A stretch of 64,000 bases of DNA, from NCBI GenBank assembly GCA_047967505.1, contig CM106539.1; one strand, given 5' to 3'. The notes under the pieces are model-generated. The model saw only the letters and a list, made by a program, of their open reading frames with translations, was not told where the DNA came from and made no database searches. Positions 54,600-64,000 of the stretch are shown here, in pieces. The translations under genes were made by a program, and so were the position numbers. The stretch's first letter is position 1; each line of letters opens with the position of its first letter. Source of the DNA: Dipteris shenzhenensis (Eukaryota > Polypodiophyta > Polypodiopsida > Gleicheniales).

Positions 54600-54643
<44 letters not shown>
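54600..54643 (+). repeat. (CT)n microsatellite
   Basis: About 22 uninterrupted CT units, followed by a (TATG)n run near 54660-54680. Confidence 0.95.
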
Positions 54644-54647
<4 letters not shown>

Positions 54648-54879
54648 ACAATTGTTTGCTATGTATGTATGTATGTAATACATATCACTGTGTGCACAGA
54701 TGTATGTATGGATGGCCGAATGGATCAAAATAATAAATTTCTCTTGGATCCCATTGATTATGAAGCATCTCGTATGAAGTCTGATGTAAATAACAACATG
54801 CAATCAAGAGGCTGGATAAGTGTTGAATCAATTGATGGAAAGGAAATTGACATAGTGACAACAATCTTTACTTTTTAAT

Positions 54880-56440
54880 TTTTTCCTAAATAGTTTTCTA
54901 AAATTTTCTTAATCTTTGCCTTTTTCTTTCCCTACTCTCTCTCTCTCTCTCTACTTTTCTAAATTCTTCAAATAAAATTTTAATTATTTACCCCCCTTCT
55001 TTTACCTGAGTTTTCCTTATTTTTCTCAAATTTCCTAAAAAATTGTATATTATATTTTCCTTATTTTTTCCCTTCTTTGTTTTCTTTCCTATAACTATTT
55101 TTTCCTAACTTAATTTTTTCCTAATAAATCCTCCCCCCCCTCTCTTACTTAATACCTCTTTTTCTAATTTTATCTTCCCTAATTACCCTCTCCCATTTTC
55201 CCCTTCCCCTTAATTTTTCCTATTATCCTCTTTTAAATTAAAAAAATTCCCTATTTTTTTCTTTATTCTCGTCCTAATTCCTAAGCTTTTTTCAAAATTC
55301 TCCCTTTAATTCCTCCCTATTTTAGCCTCATATTTCGTTTCCAAATTGGTGTGACTATCAACCGACTACCTAACCAATCGTCTCCTGACCCCCTCAACTA
55401 CTTTCTCTTTCAACTATTTAAACCTTCCCTCCTTGCTTCTCTCCCACACACCGCCTATAGCTACTACTCTTTGCTACTGTGGCTTCTACATAGACTAGGC
55501 TTTGTTGATCCCCTCACATCCTCAACTATCGTTCCATATAGTCCCTATTGCAGCTTAGCTTTGGCCAATTGCCTTCCTTCCTTGGCTGTCCCACATCTCA
55601 TTTCGCCACAATCTACCATGCAAACTGCCCAGTACCTTCCCCCCATGTCCTATACTTTTGCCTCCCACAACTGAGGCTAAGTCCCACTGTCTGCTCCCTA
55701 ATCGACGACGTCTACTTGGTCAAAACACTACCGATTCGACTCACCTATACCTCATTCCAAACTGTGCTTCTCTGACTGTGCATGACAATCTTAAAAGTTG
55801 TCTACAGCACTACTGCACTCCACGACTCTCTCATGCGGTCCTATTATCGATACTAGGCATGCGGTCCTATTATCGATACTAGGCCGCCGTCAACTCTCGC
55901 CCCAAGTTCTAACTTCTAAGATGGACCCTCAGGTCCTACACCTCTTCTTTCATTACTCCCTCAATTTTTATTTTATTAAAACACTCTCTCATCTCTCTCT
56001 CTCCCCCCCTCTTTTTGTCCCCTCCCTACGTATTCACAGTCTCCTCTCTTTTCCCTTCTTAGTTTTAAACCCCCTTTTTTCTCTTACCCTCCTCTTATAT
56101 CCTTTCATTATACATCCTCTTGTTTTCACATTTCATTGCTCTATTTCAATCAATTTTTTCACTTTCTCCCTTTTTATTTTTTCATTACTTTTTTCTAGTA
56201 AGCTTCATTAAATTTATATTTCCCTTTTTTTTTCTTCTCATTTTATTATCTTTTCATTGTATACGTTTTGCTTATAATTTTTTTCAATTTCCCTTGAAAT
56301 ATAAATAATTGAACCCTAATCTCCCCCTCTTAATATCTCCCTTTATTTCTCCCTCTTTACATTAATTCCCCCTTATCCTCTATTTAGTTCTTTTACCTCA
56401 TACTCGTTTTTCCCTTCTTAACCACTCGTACATTTTCTTC
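54880..56440 (+). repeat. 1.5-kb pyrimidine-rich, strand-asymmetric block
   Basis: The plus strand is dominated by T and C runs (CCTTATTTTTCTC, CTCCCCCCCTC). Guanines are very rare except in a small island at about 55330-55920. Inside lies a 26-bp direct duplication (GCGGTCCTATTATCGATACT at 55834 and 55860). Leu/Ser/Pro-rich frames across it are composition artefacts. Confidence 0.8.
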
Positions 56441-56798
56441 TTAGACTCTAAAGTTTAACCACCAATCCAATATCTCCCTCTTTTCCAACCACATCTTCTG
56501 TGATTTGATGTAAGCGCTCAGCAGTTTAGATGAACTGCCCACCGAGCTCTGAACATCTGTAACACTTATGCTTGTGGCAACGTCACTCATTGGCAATAGG
56601 CTATTTAAATCTAGCATGATGGTCACGCTTGTCCACCATGCTGGTTCTTAGAGATCTCAAGAGCTATTATAGCATTGTTTGAGCACTTTTTTGGCACTTT
56701 TAGTGCATCCTCAAGATCGCATAAAGGCACTCATATTTAGGATTTAAGAGCTTTCTTTAGATCTATTACTATACCAAAAATCTAGACTATCATGTGTT

Positions 56799-57296
56799 CA
56801 AGGGGTATATTAGAAATCCCTTAGCACCTCAACCACCACTGCGGTGGTTTTAACATGTTTTTAATACTGTGTTAGCATTTTTGTGCACTTTTAAGTACTT
56901 TTTGGTCATTTTTAAGCTTTTTTAGAGCATGAACAGAGGCACTCATATTAAGCATTTAGATCTATTTCATCCAAGGGGTATATTAGAAATCCCTTAGCAC
57001 CCCAACATTCTAATCCCTTAGCACCCTAATAATGGCCCAAGTCAGCCATCTACTCTTGACTATAAAATTTATTGCCCCATACTCTACTTCTCCTACAAAA
57101 TTTTTATTACAAGAATCCAAGTAGATTCATTATTTGGCAAAAAACTATGAGAAAAGAGTTATGTGTGCACATTATCACAAAATTTGGGAAGAGAATGTTG
57201 AGATATTTTTATCAACTTTGGGCTCTACAATTGGCCATTTGCATCCTAAGGTGTAGCCTTGGGACCTTCAATTGGCCATTTGCATCCTAAGATGCA
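56799..57296 (+). repeat. Short interspersed direct repeats
   Basis: CAAGGGGTATATTAGAAATC (with CCTTAGCACC following) occurs at about 56799 and 56962. CAATTGGCCATTTGCATCCT occurs twice near 57230 and 57269. Confidence 0.85.
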
Positions 57297-57798
57297 TCTG
57301 AAATGAGTTCAAACATAAATAGGGCCACCGGTTGAGCTCCACTTTGAAAAGAATACCTCCCTACCATGCAAGCCTTTGAAAGAGGTCGAACATAAACAAA
57401 ATAGGGCCATCATGCATTGGTGGAGGTCATGATATTCAAGGGGCAAAACAAGCAAACTCTTCCATAAAAATTCTAATTCCTTCATTGATGTCTATATGCT
57501 ATCTATAGGAAACAACTATATACAAGCCATCTTCATGCATATGGAATAAGTCGGTGATCTTGAGACCTCTAGAGAACTGCTCGAGAAAACAAAGCCTGAA
57601 CACAATACATGGCATTACAATATATGTGCAATGCAACATTACCACCTTGTAGGAAGAAGAAGATAAAAGAGGGCTGAGGGATGATTTTGGTAATAGCAGG
57701 CATGGCAAATACGGGACCAGTGGAGAAATAGGGGATGAGTAGTGGTGAAATAGAGTTCTGTATGGAGATGAGGGTGCTCTTTGATGCCTATGTCTATG

Positions 57799-58871
57799 TA
57801 TTACCAACCCCATAATTCCTAGTTGTGAATACTTGCTATTTGACCAATTGGCATGTCCAAATAATCATGATTGGTCTTCAATCAATGAAATTCAATACGG
57901 CCTTTGAGGGATCCCCGAAGAGGAAAGCTCCATATTGACAAGCCATATATGTCCTAGTGGCATCATTCACCTATAAAAGCATCATAGTGATAGGTAATTC
58001 CATATAAACCACCATGGTGGGTGGAATTAGATCTCAATTTCTCTTTTATGCATGCATCCAAATGATCATGATCTTCCTTCAATCAATCATAATTTGAGCC
58101 AAATTAATCATACATGCCTTCACACAAAGGCATCGTTTTCAAATTAATCATGCATGACTTTGCATCATTTCCATGGTTGGGCCATAATTTTGAGCCAAAT
58201 TTATCACGCATGCCAGCCTGGTGCCATTTTCAAAGAATCACAAGTTGCCTTCAATCAATCAAAATTCAAGCTATAAACTTGCATCCAATGCATGCCAACT
58301 AAGTGGATTCATTCCCAATGGTTGGGCCCCCAAATTAGGTCTCAATGACTGGTAATTAATTGCTCATTCTACTTACTCTACATGCAAGTCTGGTGGTGCA
58401 TGATGCAAGCCTAGTGGTTGTCATCGTGGCTGTAGTTCAAATCATCATTACATTCTTAAATTGATTCTAGCCTAGCACACTCCCTTGCATTCAACCAATC
58501 AATCAAAATTTGAGTGTATATTTTCATTTAATGCAGGCTAACCAGGTGATTTTGTAAGTATCTTTATCACTTGTTATCTTGTCAATTGGTGCTTTTTTTT
58601 AATGTTTGTTCTTTTTTATAGGAAACCAGTCTTACAAAATCAAATTTGTACTTTTTCTCCTTCCCAAAGTTGAGGTATAGCCTCATTGTTGTGCTCTTAC
58701 TTGGAGAATTGGTGCTCCATAAAGGTGGATCCAACATATTTTGTAAGTATCTTTATTACTTTTTATCTTCTCAGTTGGTGCATTTTGTTTTATGTATGTT
58801 CTTTTTCATAGGTAATTTATCCAAGATAAGACATGATCTCTTTTGTAATGGAGACCCTCAGGGGTTAGCCA
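57799..58871 (+). repeat. Right copy of the dispersed ~1-kb repeat, carrying two mini-introns
   Basis: Inverted relative to 10641-11575, and has about 125 bp more (57904-58027). On the plus strand it contains two intron-like segments, 58554-58621 and 58743-58811. Each starts GTAAGTATCTTTAT and ends TTTTTTATAG or TTTTTCATAG, separated by 121 bp. The putative exons (TTGGAGAATTGGTGCTCCAT; AAGATAAGACATGATCTCTT) give no recognised protein. Confidence 0.8.
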
Positions 58872-58988
58872 AAAAAATACGGAGGAGCACAGGTCAAATC
58901 AGGAGATGGATCAAGCCACTACTGGTAATCATCAATTTGAGGTGTAGAGGGATATGCTATCTAAGACAGTTGAGTTGAGTGCTAAACT

Positions 58989-59274
58989 TTGCATTCTTCT
59001 GCACCAACTAGGCCAAGGCTATTATGGAGTGATATTAGTGATTATGAAGACTCAAAGGTAGGTCCTGACGAAGACATTTTGGATGACAATGATAAAAAGA
59101 GACTACTTGAAGGGAACACCAAGGAACATTTTTTTAATAGAGAAAGAACACCAAGGAAGGAGACAGTCAATAGAGCGAGCGAGAAAAAGCGAGCAAGCCC
59201 AAAAAAGCGAGCGACAATTACTTGAAGTGATTGAAAAATCAAGCAAGCAAAGAAAGAATCAAAGTTTTTTATAA
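58989..59274 (+). other. Charged open frames (Lys/Arg/Glu), unknown
   Basis: Frame 58989-59222 reads LLWSDISDYEDSKVGPDEDI then RTPRKETVNRASEKKRASPK. A second frame 59083-59271 overlaps. The KKRA-type end coincides with the AAAAAGCGAGC arm of the foldback described at 59175-60632. No family was recognised. Confidence 0.25.
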
Positions 59275-60632
59275 AATAATTGCTTGAAGTATAAAGTATT
59301 CAAAAGAGTAGTCTAAAGTTAAGGACTATTGTAACATGACCCCATTTGGGTTTGGCAATTATCTTGGGGGGTCACTCATAAACATGTAACATACCACTTT
59401 TGTGCATTGAGGGGTATTTTTTAGTGGGGGGACTTACATGTTGTTTGTGATGAGGGGATTTATAAAATAGCAACTTAATGTAATTTACATATGTAGATAT
59501 TTTAAAATATAAACACATACATGGGTTCAACCATTTACAAGACAAAATGTAAATTGCAAGAATAGGGGTAATTTTTTATACATGCTTGCTTGCACATGCT
59601 TAATGGGTTTATGAAGAGTGATCCCCAGAGTGTAATTAAAAGCTAGAGGATGTTAAATATTGGTTTTTTTTTTGCCAAAATAGAGTGTCTTCTCGCTCCC
59701 CATTATGGGAAACCTTGCTTTAAACTTGGTGCAAAAAATTGCACAGAATCTCACAAAATTCATATTTTGATGCACACAAGTTTTTTAGATTGTGCAAAAA
59801 GGCATGATATTGATCTAAATCATGCCTTGTCATTTGATTTGATATGTAACATTATGCCATTTATATTTGACAATAAAAAGATGTAGGGATGCTAAAAACT
59901 CATCTTTTGGGCCAAAAAAATCATATGTTGACATCTTGCAAAAATACAGGGATGTGAAAATGCCCTATTTTGGGCCAAAACAGGGAGTGCGACATTTTCA
60001 CATCCTTGTATCTTTTGATTTACAAGTCCAAACAGGGTCATGTTACATATCAAATCAAATGGCAAGGCATACTTTAGATGATTATCATGTCTTTGTGCAC
60101 CATCTAGTAAATTTAATGCACCAAAATATGAATTTGTGGTTAATTTGTTGCATTGGTTAGATTAGTGGGAGCTAAGAATAAATCATTAGGGAAGAATATT
60201 TTTCCAGTAACAAAGAAACATGGGTTTCATTCCAAGAGTGAATAGAGTTAAAAAAGCTAAGCATTTACATATGCATGGAATCTAGACTAATCCATGCAAG
60301 GAGTCCTTGGAAACACCCCACCTGTGTGGAAGGTTGCATTGATGGTCTCAATTACTCTAGTGGAAAGAGAGAACTTGATTGCAGTTACTGTAGGGTTTAT
60401 CTTCAATACAAACAATGAATTGGAAATTGAACATACAAACTATCTCATGGATGATGTGAAATTAGTGTTAGTGGCTCAGAAAGTTATATGCATATTTAAC
60501 CTTCTAGCATTGAGGAAACATATGGACTTTTGAATAAGTTATTATTTTTTGCTCCTGAAATGGGGGATTTATAAATCTTTTATTGTTTTTTATTGCTTGC
60601 TTTTTTTGGATCGCTCGCTTTTTATCGCTCGC
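59175..60632. repeat. Nested foldback element (long imperfect hairpin)
   Basis: Outer arms: 59175-59213 against the reverse complement of 60594-60632 (AAAAAGCGAGC and CCCAAAAAAGC-like blocks, about 85% match). Inner arms: 59758-59853 pairs with 60039-60134, about 85% over ~95 bp (CATGCCTTGTCATTTGATTT against AAATCAAATGGCAAGGCAT). In the loop, a smaller palindrome 59945-59962/59993-60010 (CAGGGATGTGAAAATG) surrounds TTTTGGGCCAAAA, and two diverged ~62-bp tandem units lie in the same loop. It fits a foldback transposon/MITE. A transcript would form a long double strand. Confidence 0.7.
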
Positions 60633-60829
60633 CTTTTGGTAATCCTCCCAAGGAACATGTTCCACTATAGGAGACTTTGTTAAAGGGGAATATCAAGATC
60701 CCGAAGGGAATTTCTAAGAAGATCAAATATATGGCTAGAGGAGGTGGGCGAGCTAAAAAAAACAAATTCAATTTCTTTAAAGATGTCGACCTTGCCTTAT
60801 CGCAACAAGACACATATTGGACGTGCTTG

Positions 60830-61740
60830 TGGTGAAGCAGTCAAGGTAGTGAATATAATTTCTTGGAATCTCAAAGGGTGTTGTGACCAGTTGTGTTGGT
60901 GCTATTTGGAGAAGGAACCCATATATTATTCTACTTTAGGAACTAAAGTGTGGAGGTTATGACTCCTTATGGTTTTCCTTTGGTAAGTATGGCTACTCTG
61001 TTTTTGCTAATTCTCCCTCTAGGTGGAGGGGTGGGTCTATTGTCTTGTAAAGGAGCCCCCTGAGTGCAAAAGAAGTTTGTAGGGATGCTAAGGGTTGGTA
61101 CATAGGGGTGGAGATTAGCTACAAAACTCTTAGGCTTAATGTTGCTAGTGTTTATGCTCCAAATTCAGTGTCTAGGATAATGAGGGTTTGGTCGTGTTTG
61201 AAGAGTGCTTTGACATGCTGCAACAACTAGACTTTAGGAGGGGACTAGAATGTGAAAAAGAGAGTCAAGGATAGATCTCATGGGGGTTATTTCATGTTAG
61301 GGAGTAAAAAGAACGAATGGGATGACTTGGTGCTAACTTGGGCATTGCTAGATCATGTTGAGCTGTGGTCGATTCAAGTATAGAGGGGTATTCTTAGAAT
61401 AATAGGAGAGTTAATAAATGAGTTTAGAATGGGTCATTAGTGATAGTAGATATTCTGTGTTGGATGAAGGTTAGTGGTTGAGACCCCCTTTTGGGGGTTT
61501 ATATCTCACCTCTTCGTCTCTATCAAATTATTTGCCAGTGGAGTCATTCTTCTCTATTCCTTATGTAATCAACAGGTCCTATGACATTTCCTTCAAGTTT
61601 GATAACCGTCTGGTCAAGAACAAAGAATATTGCAGGTTAATCCAAAAAATGTGGAAAGCTACGGTGGGCAATGAAGAGGATCCTTGCAGATGGTGGGATA
61701 GGTCAATCAACCAGAGTGTGATGTGCAATTGACATTATTA
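60830..61740 (+). pseudogene. LINE endonuclease remnant
   Basis: Plus-strand motifs of the LINE APE-type endonuclease in order. VVNIISWNLKG (about 60850) is the usual start. TKVW (about 60943) stands for the ETK motif. LRLNVASVYAPNS (about 61130-61170) follows. LGGD*NV (about 61233-61253) is the GGDFNV motif with a stop in place of Phe. DRSHGG and ALLDHVE come next. The following block DNRLVKNKEYCRLIQKMW is probably the C-terminal SDH region or later. Many stops. Confidence 0.7.
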
Positions 61741-62690
61741 AAAAAAGAAAGTATGAGGATGCATAAGATACATTCATACTACTTTGAAGCAGGCTACAAA
61801 GGCTTCCCCTGTGATCCAATTGTTGGTATGTTGTTGGACTGAGACATAAGGTGCAATCCAAGCAATAGAACTTCAAAAGGCAGCAATGGCATGGGTCAAG
61901 AGCATACAAACCTAGCTATTAGTAAGAGACTGTCCCTCAAGATTATTCTTTCAATCTATCAAAAGGAAACACACTTGAGAAACTGTTGACAAAGTGATAG
62001 ATAAAGAAGTCAATACTACTATCGAATTCTAGCACATTGATGACATTTTTCGAGAAGGGCTTAGCAACATTGTTGGTGCATTGGGAATCAGTGATGAACT
62101 GTGGCATGATAAGATGTAGGGCATGCTTTGTTGGGTGTGGCAACAAGATCTTTGATGGTCAAAGACAATTGCTTTGTGTAGCCCACAGTGGTGACTCCAT
62201 GCATCGTGGGGATCTTGAAGGGATGCTAAAGGAGACTCCTCTCCTAAACAACTCCTCATCGTTAGAGCTTTGCAAAGCAAGAACCTATCAATTGTGTCAT
62301 GCAAGTGCCTCCCGAATTGTGACAATGTGATTCCGCAAGAGAGGGGAAGGAGGAGGGACAGATGAAGTGGAGAGAAGGGAGGGAACAAAGTATGGAAGAG
62401 AGGGGGAAAGTGAATGGCCTCACCTCATGAACAATGGAGACAAGGAGAGAGCTTGTATTCTCAAAAGGTTGCATTACACAATGAAGACCAAAGTTAAAAG
62501 TTTGGTCTTATATATAGTCCACCTTTTTAAGGGAGGTCTCAAAAGGTGTCCCAACCCTATCTCTTGAACCTCTCTCTCTCTTTTTATAAAAGCTTGCTCT
62601 TGGGCCCATTCGGTGCCAAGGCATGTTTTCACCTATCCTCTCCCATCCTCTTCTACTAGCAGGTAGGGTACCGAGACGTGGCACCCATGG
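61741..62690. other. Gene-free stretch
   Basis: No recognised domain. A minus-strand 119-codon frame (62388-62029) and plus-strand frames have no family pattern. Confidence 0.35.
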
Positions 62691-62699
62691 GTTTAACAT

Positions 62700-63895
62700 A
62701 ACCCCCTTCTTATTTTGCTAATTCGTCAACCTCTTTGCAGCAATATGGAGGTGATGATTGATTGGATCACTGAATAGCGGTCCAGCTGCCTACTGCCAGC
62801 AGGTCGTGATTCGAATGAAGTAAGAGTGGTACTTCGAGAAGTGTGTAGCATGCTTGTCTTCATACATCTAGATATGATGATTGTAGAGGTTGTGGACTCA
62901 GAGGTACATGCAGATATCTTTAAACTATGAGGGGCTGATATCAAGATCGAAGACAACGTTGGTAAGGTTGTGGAGCTTGTCATCGATGGAGCGGTTGTGA
63001 TTTGATAGATCACAAAGTAGAAGAATTATCAGCCATTTGAAGTGGATGGCTGCCATGGTAGCTGGGTCGAGGACGGAGGTGTACATGCCGTTGACAGGTA
63101 ACAGAGCACTTGATGAGTAGGATCCTTGGGAAAGTTGAACTTTAGAAAGTTATAACATTATGATTTTTTGCGTGTAGCTTATGGAATTGGGACCAATCCC
63201 ATCGCCTTTCCATTTGCATGTATAGGGGTTGGATGTGGTGTTCTAGTGGGGCACTATAGTAGAACCTCCAAAATTGGTCTTTCTTCAGTAGAAATTTTTG
63301 GACCCTTGCCTCTTCCCACTGCTTCTTAGCCTTTTCTTCCAATCTTGTTCTCTCCTCTAGGGATGTAGAGGATTCTCCCTGGTGGGCGAGCTTGAGCTTC
63401 TTCTTGGGGGTGGGGAAAAATGTAATATCTTTTGTGGTCTCAACTTCCATCGTTGCATCTTTGTCAACAGCTGGTGGTGATCAGTGTGTTTAACCTGTGT
63501 AAGCAACTGCACCACCTTGGCGAGCTTGACCAAATGGGGGTCCAAGATGTGTGTAAAGTTGATGTGACCCTTGTTTTTCTTCCTGTCATACTTGCAGATG
63601 GGGGTGAGCACACCATCCATCTTCTTCTTCATGATTAACTTCTCGCTGATCCCACCAAAAGGTTGAAGGCCACGTGTACTAAATCAACATTGAGGTGGTG
63701 CACATGGGGGGCACCTTTGTTATCACGAAGAGCACAACCCTTGGTGTTGGTGTCATATATCAAGAAATTTTTTTCAAACTGTTGCATGTTGATGTGGCAC
63801 AGGAGTTTGTCGGCCATGAAATCTGTCGAGAGAAGATGGGGTTGGACCTCTGGGTGCTGTAAGGCATGGTAGGCCACCGTATTATGGTAGTACAA
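62700..63895 (-). pseudogene. Unidentified minus-strand coding remnant
   Basis: Protein-like blocks on one strand, broken by stops: VAYHALQHPEVQPHLLSTDF, MADKLLCHINMQQFEKNFLI and VHHLNVDLVHVAFNLLVG (63895-63640); KKMDGVLTPICKYDRKKNKG, HINFTHILDPHLVKLAKVVQ (63632-63480); a Lys/Glu-rich stretch LEERTRLEEKAKKQWEEAR (63380-63310); and about 63100-62960 with VLDPATMAAIHFKWLII. The blocks are co-oriented and in plausible order over 1.2 kb, so a single gene or transposon frame is likely. The family was not recognised, and it may continue beyond 64000. Confidence 0.4.
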
Positions 63896-64000
63896 ACTGT
63901 ACCCCTTGCCCTCATAGTAGTAGCGAAAGTGGATGGCACATCCTCCGATATCCTGGAGCCATTGCTCTCCGAGGGGTGAGTGGGCTAGTGATTTGACAAC

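Noticed and set aside
55351-56308. Ser/Pro/Leu-rich proteins with membrane-like stretches
   Set aside because: Artefacts of the pyrimidine-rich block, open in several frames with no conserved pattern.
10641-58871. A giant 48-kb DNA transposon with the ~1-kb inverted repeats as its termini
   Set aside because: No transposase or replication gene of a giant element lies between them, the interior is a normal gene plus unrelated retroelements, and no target duplication flanks the outer ends.
59650-59886. 78-codon plus-strand frame
   Set aside because: It is one arm of the foldback hairpin; no protein pattern.

Overview
Type of genome. This is an AT-leaning stretch of a large, repeat-rich nuclear genome, almost certainly from a land plant. 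It holds Copia-type LTR elements primed by the plant initiator-Met tRNA (TGGTATCAGAGC), a chromodomain Gypsy element, LINE and Helitron remnants, long GA/CT microsatellites, and one F-box/kelch gene of plant architecture with kilobase-scale introns full of transposons. A fern or other large-genome plant is plausible, but the sequence does not fix the species. No tRNA, rRNA, CRISPR or organellar operon was seen. Layout. 1-10.1 kb: degenerate minus-strand coding remnants of unknown family. One is split by a near-intact pol-less LTR element (1040-3736, TSD TGTGG). A minus-strand Gypsy integrase remnant with a 149-bp tandem duplication follows. 10.6-13.6 kb: one arm of a dispersed inverted repeat, then large GA microsatellites with duplicated flanks. 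14.8-26.6 kb: a three-level nest. A plus-strand LINE is split by a chromovirus (Gypsy), whose left LTR is split by a Copia gag-only element (17278-19921). The chromovirus leader carries a piece that looks like the start of a plant 2-oxoglutarate/Fe(II) oxygenase gene, and its pol has lost the reverse transcriptase active site in frame. 26.6-28.8 kb: a probable pol-less LTR element on the minus strand. 30.2-45.9 kb: the only well-supported host gene, a four-exon F-box/kelch-repeat gene on the minus strand (431 aa, all splice sites GT-AG). Intron 3 holds a second gag-only Copia element (30917-35032, TSD CAGTG). Intron 2 holds LINE and Gypsy pieces. Intron 1 holds an LTR-like remnant. 46-50 kb: no recognisable gene. 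50.8-52.2 kb: the N-terminal half of a Helitron Rep protein, up to the HUH motif. 53.2-54.0 kb: Gypsy RNase H/integrase remnant. 54.6-56.4 kb: a polypyrimidine-rich block. 57.8-58.9 kb: the second arm of the inverted repeat, carrying two small look-alike introns. 59.2-60.6 kb: a nested foldback (long hairpin). 60.8-61.9 kb: LINE endonuclease remnant. 62.7-63.9 kb: degenerate minus-strand coding sequence of unknown family. How it fits together. Apart from the F-box/kelch gene, nearly everything is mobile-element sequence. The unusual theme is the number of LTR elements that keep the signals needed to be copied (LTRs, primer site, sometimes gag) but carry no pol. They must have been copied by enzymes supplied elsewhere in the genome.
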